A stretch of DNA of 64,000 bases from Verpa conica (taxonomy: Eukaryota; Ascomycota; Pezizomycetes; Pezizales; Morchellaceae). Both the position numbers and the translations under genes were made by a program. The stretch is from NCBI GenBank assembly GCA_033030425.1, contig JAUFSD010000002.1, positions 3,162,001-3,226,000 of the forward strand, read 5' to 3'. The notes beneath the pieces are model-generated. The model did no database searches and was not told the DNA's origin. It was given only the letters and a program-made list of their open reading frames with translations. The number at the start of each line of letters is the position of its first letter. The first letter of the stretch is position 1. Below are positions 56,838-64,000 of the stretch, one piece after another.

Positions 56838-59017
56838 TGCAAAAAAACGAATGAAGAATAGTAATGAAAGTGGAAAGAGATTGTTCTGAAAGATTGATGA
56901 GAAGATGATTGTGGATGATTTTGGATTAACACGGGGAAATTGGAGCAAGTTATAGAAATTCACAAATGGGCAAAAAAGAAGAAGAAAAAAGCACAAAGTA
57001 CCAGGGAAAGCATTACCTGCTCGGGCAATGCTACTAGAAACTCCGAAGAAACGGGATCGTGAATGTGGCCGCGTATGCTAAAGACGACTCCATCACGACT
57101 CAATGCGGGCTGTGACAAGTCTAGATGTTTAGTGATAACTGTGAGGAATCTGTAAAATACGCGAACTTCCTTTCTCAAGAGATGCCGTCACTTGTCCCCT
57201 GGCATATGCAGGTGTTGGGCGATGCTGTATAACTATAGATGGTAACAAACACCACTCCTGGAATCCATCTAAGCGAATGTAGCGATCGACACTACTAGTT
57301 TTATGAGTGTTTGATCCACGTGGACCGTGGACCGTGAACATTCCAGAGGCCAAGACGGTTAGGACGGAGCGATAACTTTACGAATATCATGATGTATTCT
57401 ATTTTGAAAGGACGGAAGTCCCTCCGGACCACCCCCGGACCATCTAAGGGTATAGAAAACGGGACGGGGTTTGTTTTCCGAATACCGAGTTCGAGTGAGA
57501 GTCCATGTTCTGAGGAAATCACTCTACAGACAACTACTCTTGAGACCCGGTAAGTTGTCCTTTTTTCTTTTTTTTCCTTTTCTTTTCTTTTTTATTCTAG
57601 ACTAAAAGACATTCCGTGTACTACTGTCCAAAGTGGTACGTTATCATGGGAAAAACTACAAGTCTGTACACGTATGTAAACTGGGAGCATCTGGCAAGGG
57701 AGACATCACGGCAAGTCCCATAGTATATTCATATCCAGCTGAACTTTTCTGTATCTGTTACTCTTTCCTCTATGTCAATCTAGTATCTATGTACATGCAT
57801 TGGAACATCAGTGATAACAATAGAATACCACTAGTATATACCACGATTCTTGGCTGCAGTTGTAGATATATTCCCCCCCCTAAAATCATACTAACTCACT
57901 CGTAGAACGCATTGGGCAAGAGCTGGCTCGAACCATGGCGGACGGTTCGCTTATAGCCCGACCCGAGTATATGACTCGTAGCTAGGAGGCGGGGACGGGG
58001 TAAAGGAAGAACGAATACGTCAAGCAGTGCAAGTAAATGTCCTTCTCGTACGTAAGATCCATGTCTAGAGCACTGCGTATATTGTTTCTTTATCGGGACA
58101 AAAGGCGGGATGTTAGGTTTCTACAAGCACAGAGGGTAGGAGCTTAAGGCAAAATGCTTAGTCCATTTGGTTCCACTATCAGTGCTAATTGAATCGAGTA
58201 TGGGGGCGGAATTAATATCCTGTCCTCCTGCAGGTACAAAAAAGTGACAGAGGCCTGGGGCGGGAAGCATTGATGCTGCTCAGATCCCCTGCATTAGTAC
58301 GTACATTCTCTTGTGCAAGTGCTTGCAAGGCCCCCCGCAATACTAGAGTAGATGGTAGTAGCCCTGCAAGGGGAGGGCCCGAAAAGGGGCAAGTCCCTAG
58401 TAGTTGAATAGTACTGCGGCCGAATACAGAAAACACGCGTCTACTCCATTGGCTACTCAGACAACCAGGTCAAGTATCTCGGAGAGATGCTCGATGTAGC
58501 CCTACCCTCTAAGGGGCTACCCTTCTAGAAGATTTCCTGTCTCAGGCGGGGTTGCGCCACCTGCAGTTACATGGGTTACGAATGCTAGATATGAGGTGAC
58601 GAATACCCTCTGTTTCAGGTTAGTTGGTTGTAGCTACCACCGTTATTGTTTTATGGTACTATAACACTTTTGAAGAGAAATCAACAAATCACCAGTCCGG
58701 ATGTCGGGATGGTGGGCCCTGCCTGTGGCTGTCAAGTATCAATAGCCGAGATCCCATGCCGGTATAGCGCAGAAACAGTCCTTTCCAGCAGCTGAGGAAA
58801 TTCAGGGCTTCACACCGTAAACGCGTCACGGCCGACGCATTGGTTTGGCTAGCTCGATAACTTGGAATTATTGAATTATCACCGTTATTTAAAATGGCTT
58901 CACTCTCGCATATAGAGGGGTAACCAACTGCCCCAAACATAGTCTGTGACTTATCTTTCCTCATCATAACTCTTTGCCTTTTTCCCAAATCAATTTGATC
59001 TCCCAATTCCAATTACA
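56838..59017. other. Intergenic region, no gene recognised
   Basis: Holds the laccase promoter (first few hundred bases, AG/CT-rich) and the promoter of the small secreted protein at the right end. Short open frames show no family signal. Confidence 0.5.
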
Positions 59018-59718
59018 ATGTTTTCAAAGCGCTCATTCGTTACTGCCCTTCTTGTCGGCCTAGAGCTTGTCTCTGCTGCTGTCGTGGGTAATTTCAAACG
59101 CCAGACCACCAGCAGTGACTTTGGCCTTTATTGCTACAACTCGAACATTACTGGCCTTCCCATCTTCTACAGTGACGGTTTGTTTGGTATTTTTTTTCTT
59201 CTTATTTGCTTTTATCCTAACACATCACTCTAGGCATCGCATACATTGGAAAAGTTGCCCCTCATAACGCGTCCCAAACCGCAAACGTCACTTGTAAGTA
59301 TTCTATATACACACTCTCTCTTTTAATCCTAGGCTGAAGAAAAAAAATCCTCTTAGTTACTCCGGAAACCACTGACTCTACCACCTGGGCCGCTTTGCCC
59401 AACTCCACCTCCACCACCTGGAACTCCAACCCGCTCCTCTACATTAACCCCACCAGCGGCTCGTTCGACTCCGTAGGCTTTGCCAACTCCACCAGTACTC
59501 TCCCCGACGGCGCTGTTACCTCTGGCTTCATCTTCTACGGCCAAAGTGCCATGTATCTCTCTGATTCTGGAAGCATGGATGCAAAGTTCTGGGCTGAGCC
59601 TACTAGTCAAACCGACTTGTGGATCTTGAAGTGGAACTCGGATGGTACCGCTCAGGGTGATAGCATCCCGGTTGTTGTCAAGAGTACCCCACCAACTACT
59701 ATTACTCGTATGGGCTAG
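59018..59718 (+). CDS. Small secreted protein of unknown function, 193 aa
   Basis: Exons 59018-59177, 59234-59293 and 59357-59718. A signal peptide (about 1-20, MFSKRSFVTALLVGLELVSA) is followed by a Lys-Arg site (NFKRQ), suggesting Kex2 processing. The mature part is rich in Ser, Thr and Asn with about eight possible N-glycosylation sites (NIT, NAS, NVT, NST and others). It has only one Cys, so disulfide-rich effector types are excluded. Motifs such as GIAYIGKVAPHNA and FYGQSAMYLSDSGSM look like a beta-rich fold found in fungal secreted hypothetical proteins. No enzyme motif. The splice sites are good and keep frame. Confidence 0.75.
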
Positions 59719-62700
59719 ATACTATAAAGAGTATTGGTTTTTTTATTACTATTGTGTAAAGAGGGAGGGCAGGGGAGGAAGAATGGGGGGGGATCCTGTG
59801 ATTCATTCGTTTTTTGTTTTTTATTTGTTATTTGTATTCTTGTTAGAAATATACTGGGGAGGTAGTAGCCCAGGGTGGGGGAAGGTAGATATCTTTTAGG
59901 AGAATGGCGAATCGAATTGAATTAAAAGGGGGGGGGAGGATTTATACCTAGAAAAGAATCGCGTCTGTCCCGATTTTTATTAAGACATACGTATACGTAC
60001 TCAATAAAAATCAATCCTCCCCCCCACTATTATAAATGTTTAACTACCCAAAATGGGAAAAAAACCCCACCCTCTCACTCCAGCCACAAGTCATAAACTC
60101 CTAGCCTCACGTGTATATAAAAAAAAATCTATTTGCCAAGAATTAATAGTGCACAAGGGGAATAAATCGCTCATGATTTGTTTTGTACTACAGTGGAAAC
60201 CTCAACAGTATAGTCAGTCGCACCTAACTATGTATGTCGGATCTCAATATGCCGGATCTCGGATCCCTTACTGTCCCGTACAAAAAAAAAATTCGCTATT
60301 CCGGGTTCTTTTAATATCCCGTAGGAAATCATCTGGGTTCTTGGCATTCGACATATCGAGGTATACGTAGTCCATGGCCGAGAACGGAATGAATGAATGA
60401 ATCAGAAATACAGCCGAGAACGAAATTTTGTATGCTTGTATCAAGACCATGCCTTTTAAAGAGGTAGCCTCAGCGCCAAAAAAACAATGTATTGGGGGGA
60501 ACATCAGAAACTATGCTACTATCGAGGTTCTACTACACAGCTATCAAGTCGCAAGATCATAGAAACGTGGCAAATGTTTTTATTCTCACAAGCGGGAGTA
60601 GAAAGAAACCTGCTAGTAGATCCTGATTTCTACAATGATATTACCGGTCACTGTAGATAATTGTTTTCTAATTCCTTTCCTAGGGCTCATGTGATTATTG
60701 AGGGGGGGGGAAAAAACACACATCAACCCCCCCTACAACTGGAAAATACAAAAATATAATAACCTATCATTTTTTTTCGAGATCTATAATTTTAATAGCG
60801 TCTAGAGGATCTACTCACGAAAGTAGTTACGAACTATCGGAGCTCTGGAACTACTTAATTAGGTGTAGTTAATTGAGGCTCGGCTACTACCCCGGGGGGG
60901 AGGGGGGAGGGGGGAAAACATTTTTTTAAAATTCGCTACCCTAGTAATCCCTCGGAACGGGATAAGGCATGTAAAGTCCGAGTAGGACACTGGTTAGAGA
61001 GGGAGGGGATCGGCCGAATAACATTAATTATCTCCGAAGGGGGGGGAGGAGGGTACTTTGATATATTTGACCAACTTTAATAGTTAGCTCAAGAAGTACT
61101 ACTAGGACAAGCATTCTGATTTCACTATATGGGTAGGTCGGAGACTAGTAGTAAAAAAAAATTAAAAAGGGTCTACACCTTGCATATATTGGTTCACTAG
61201 AGCAACCTAAAAAAAACAAAAAAAACAAAACGAAAACGAAAACCTAGAACAAGGATAGGGTAAAAGAACGCTTTAGGAAGGGGGGGGGGGGAATTTATAG
61301 TGTAGACTCTTTGTTGCGTAGGAACGCTCGAACGTACAGGCTTCCTAAAGCAGACGTGAACGCGACAGCACTCGCTTGATGGAGGCTGGTAAAGAGTGGC
61401 GACATTGCTAAAAATATACTATATACCCCTATACTATACAAGTCGCAATTAATCACCTATATACTGTTACCTCAGTTGTATGTACACGCGTGCTATATGT
61501 TACGCAAAAAAAATGGGGGGTTCCAGCGATTATTATTGATTTTCGAGTGACCTATGGTGATTCTTCATGATCTTAAGTGAATGTTTGCCTAAGGTCCTGC
61601 CTGGCCAACTCCACTATTCACTTGGCGATGTGGGTAGTTACTTCCCAAGTACGCCCCCCATAACTAAAGCTTTAACAAGCGCTAAGGCCAAGATTCATTC
61701 CTACCCCATGTTTGCTGCGCAATTAACATCACAGGCAGGCAGCAGGCAGCAGACAGCAGACAGCAAGCTGCAAGTAAGGGGCTGGGCTCAACGACTAGGT
61801 ACTTGGGATCGTAATGAAAAAAAAAGAGATCTTACCCAAATGTATTTTTTTGCAAGGGACTCTTGTGATTCCCGGGATTAATCCTAGCTAGTGTCGCTTA
61901 AACCCACGTGTCTAGCCAGAACCGTGAATTTATTTGGATAATTCCTGGTAGAAGGGAGAAAAAGCGAAAGCATGGGTTAAGGAAGAGGCGGGGTCGTATG
62001 GCCCATGCTCACTAGCTAGTAGAATGTTTGTTAAAGTTCTACTCTAGATACTGCCCCCACTTCCGTACCAATTTTGCCGACGGCTATATATGTGTATTAT
62101 AAATTATATTTTAGTAGATTTTATCAGATCATAATAAAAACTTTAGGGGTTAATATAATACTAAAGCTAGTGGGGCGCCTATCATTTTGTTCCGCCCGCA
62201 ATGCACCCTTGGGGGCTTATCTGATTCTTGTTTATGAAACATCTTGAGCCTCGGGATCTCCGAGTTACACAGCTAGTAGCTACTAAAGAGCTGGGAAGGT
62301 CGATTCGAGTGAGCCGATTGCTAGCGGGTACATGTATTATCGGAATATGGGCCCTGACACATTATCCCTACTAAGGTATACTATCAAGAGATACCCGAAA
62401 GTGGGTTTCGTTACTATTAATGGTTACTAGAAGACGTCATGAATTCTTGAGTTCCGCTATTAGATATGTCTCGGGAACTCCGTTATCGGATTATAGTCTG
62501 TAAATTGTCTAGATATACGTTGTCCAAGTCTTGTGATGGTTATTTATCGGCATGCTTGCAATGTAGCTGGGTGAGGGCTAGTGTAGGTGTAAATTGTGCT
62601 AATTTTTGTATCTTTGAGGGTTGAGTCAATAGGACTTTTTACAGGGCTAAAAAATTGTAGGAACGTGAATTTTAGTCATTCTTATCGATTAAATTACTCT

Positions 62701-62881
62701 TCGCTCTTCCACGGAGGTCTCTTCGGCATTGCCATAGCCTCAGGGCTTCATTCATTCATTTAGGTCTCTTCGGCGGCTACACTACACCGAGTGAGACTCG
62801 GTGAAGTAATAAGACTCGTTATAGCTGCGTATTCATTCATCTTTACTACTCCCGTCTTCCGCGGAAAAAAGTAGTCTACCT
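59719..62881. other. Long intergenic region, no gene recognised
   Basis: About 3.1 kb of AT-rich DNA with many G-runs (G7AG6AG7 near 60893, G12 near 61279), an AAAAC repeat (about 61207-61243) and a GCAGACA-type repeat (61736-61772). No frame shows a family. Confidence 0.5.
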
Positions 62882-64000
62882 TCATCTCTTCTTACTCCCT
62901 CTCCCACCTCTCTTTCCACTACCACCCTTCCCTCCAGATGCCGTGGTGCTCCCACCAAAAACCTTCACTTTCGACACACCGACGCAATTAATCTACACAG
63001 CAATCAGCAATTAATCTTCCAAGATTGTAACTTTTACTGAGGGTTAGAATACTCACAATCTCTGCCTCCTTCCATCCCTTAATAAGTTCGTTTTCTCCCG
63101 GCCACATCCTTTCGGTATCAACACTCTTCATATCCATCTTTTTCTCACCCTCCGTTAACCATCGTGAAACTACATCCTTCACTGCCTTTCCTTTCTTGAC
63201 GCTGCCGGGCTGCATCTTTGTTTTGTATTTGAATTTACCCATAGCTCCCCAAGGTGCACATACTGGTATAGCCCCTAGTAAATTATCACCTGGCATTGGT
63301 GTACCAATAAAGGAGTCGAGTGGGATCTTAGTAGTGATATCTTCCTCCTCATCTTCCTCATCAGGGTTTTCACGTCGACGGGCTTCCTCGGCTTCGAGAC
63401 CTCTTCTCGAAGCACGCGCATGCTGCTCTTTTCGCCTCGCCTTTTGAAATGCAAGTTCTGCTTCCTTTGCTGCTTTAAGTGCTGCCGCATCTTCGGCTTT
63501 TGCACGCGCTGAGGCGGAACCGAGGAGCTCCATTGCGAGTGCGCGGTCCTCTTCGTCCTGGTGGGCATATTTGGATGCTATTTTCTTTTGCTTCCCTTTC
63601 TTACCGCGAACCTGTGCTGGCTGTTGAGATTCTGGTTTTACAGGAGTAGGCTTTTCTTTGTTTTTTGGGTCTTTGGGTGTTAATGTAGGAATACTAGTAG
63701 GGAGTTCTCTGCCAGCTGCACGGGCTTTTTTGAGTTCGCGACGTTCTTTCGAGGACATATGTTTACTGCCAGTTGGTGTGTCGGCCCTATCGGGGGCTGG
63801 GGGAGCTGTACCCTCATTGGCCTCGGGAGTGGCTGGTTCGTTTTCTGGTTCCGAGTCCTTTTCCTGCACTTCCGTATCAGGAAATTCTTCATCCTCGCTT
63901 TCTTCTACCTCTTCCAGTCCTTTCTCCTCTGTCTCTTCGGCAAGTTCAATTTGTGTGTCGGGAAACTCTTCATCACTTTCCTCTTCATCCTCCCCCTCCT
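62882..64000 (-). CDS. Rqc2/Tae2 (NEMF) ribosome quality-control protein, C-terminal part only
   Basis: Rqc2 binds stalled 60S subunits and directs CAT-tail addition and Ltn1 action on stuck nascent chains. Only the 3' part is in the window: the frame is open through base 64000, with one intron between 63056 and 62993, and the stop is at 62882-62884. The visible part starts with an acidic stretch (EEFPDTQIELAEE), a charged coiled-coil region (KSSKERRELKKAR-like, then KAKEAELAFQKARRKEQHARA), and ends with the NFACT-C (DUF3441) block: IPVCAPWGAMGKFKYKTKMQPG and KKGKAVKDVVSRW. The C-terminus is Gly/Lys/Arg-rich (GGKGGSGKRGGRGSKKR), typical of the family. The last splice was set by GCAGAGATT|GTGAGT and the frame of the Gly-rich tail. 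The catalytic NFACT-N part lies outside. Confidence 0.9.

Overview
The window is fungal nuclear DNA, almost certainly from a filamentous ascomycete (Pezizomycotina). The genes carry short GT-AG introns of about 50-100 bases (275 in one case). The families are typical of that group: an ascomycete-type laccase ending in DSGI, an RTA1 membrane protein, a Zn2Cys6 regulator, a WSC-domain protein, the large NAD-dependent glutamate dehydrogenase, a chromodomain Ty3/gypsy element and a 5'-truncated LINE. I cannot name the species. Genes are separated by long AT-rich spacers with many runs of 7-12 C or G. I worked out the exon models by hand: each was accepted only when the GT-AG junctions kept the frame and restored family motifs.

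Layout. 1-6340 is repeat-rich: a gypsy pol gene open to the left edge, a pair of inverted LTR-like arms (3117-3961), and a minus-strand LINE (4202-6053) flanked by a perfect 15-base target-site duplication. 6341-16172 holds a secreted proteinase K-like subtilisin, a dimeric alpha-beta barrel-type protein, the mitochondrial phosphate carrier and an acidic single-pass membrane protein. 18980-24338 holds a secreted rhamnogalacturonan acetylesterase and a WSC protein with a long Thr/Val-rich repeat region built from duplicated exons.

25461-34673 is the most interesting stretch. It holds an AYR1-like short-chain reductase, an RTA1-family membrane protein, a Zn2Cys6 transcription factor and a 618-residue fusion of an isocyanide synthase (DIT1/PvcA family) with a TauD-like Fe(II)/2-oxoglutarate dioxygenase. 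Together they look like a small, uncharacterised isocyanide (isonitrile) biosynthetic cluster.

36992-52800 returns to mostly housekeeping genes: a JmjC (KDM3-like) protein, a small unknown acidic protein, NEDD8/Rub1 in four exons, an NAD(P)-binding Rossmann protein divergent from NEDD8 across a GATA-rich palindrome, and NAD-glutamate dehydrogenase. 55049-59718 holds a secreted three-domain laccase and a small secreted protein of unknown function. The right edge (62882-64000, minus) is the C-terminal part of Rqc2/NEMF, open at the window end.

Taken together, the laccase, pectin deacetylase and subtilisin suggest a saprotrophic or plant-associated lifestyle. That is inference from gene content only.
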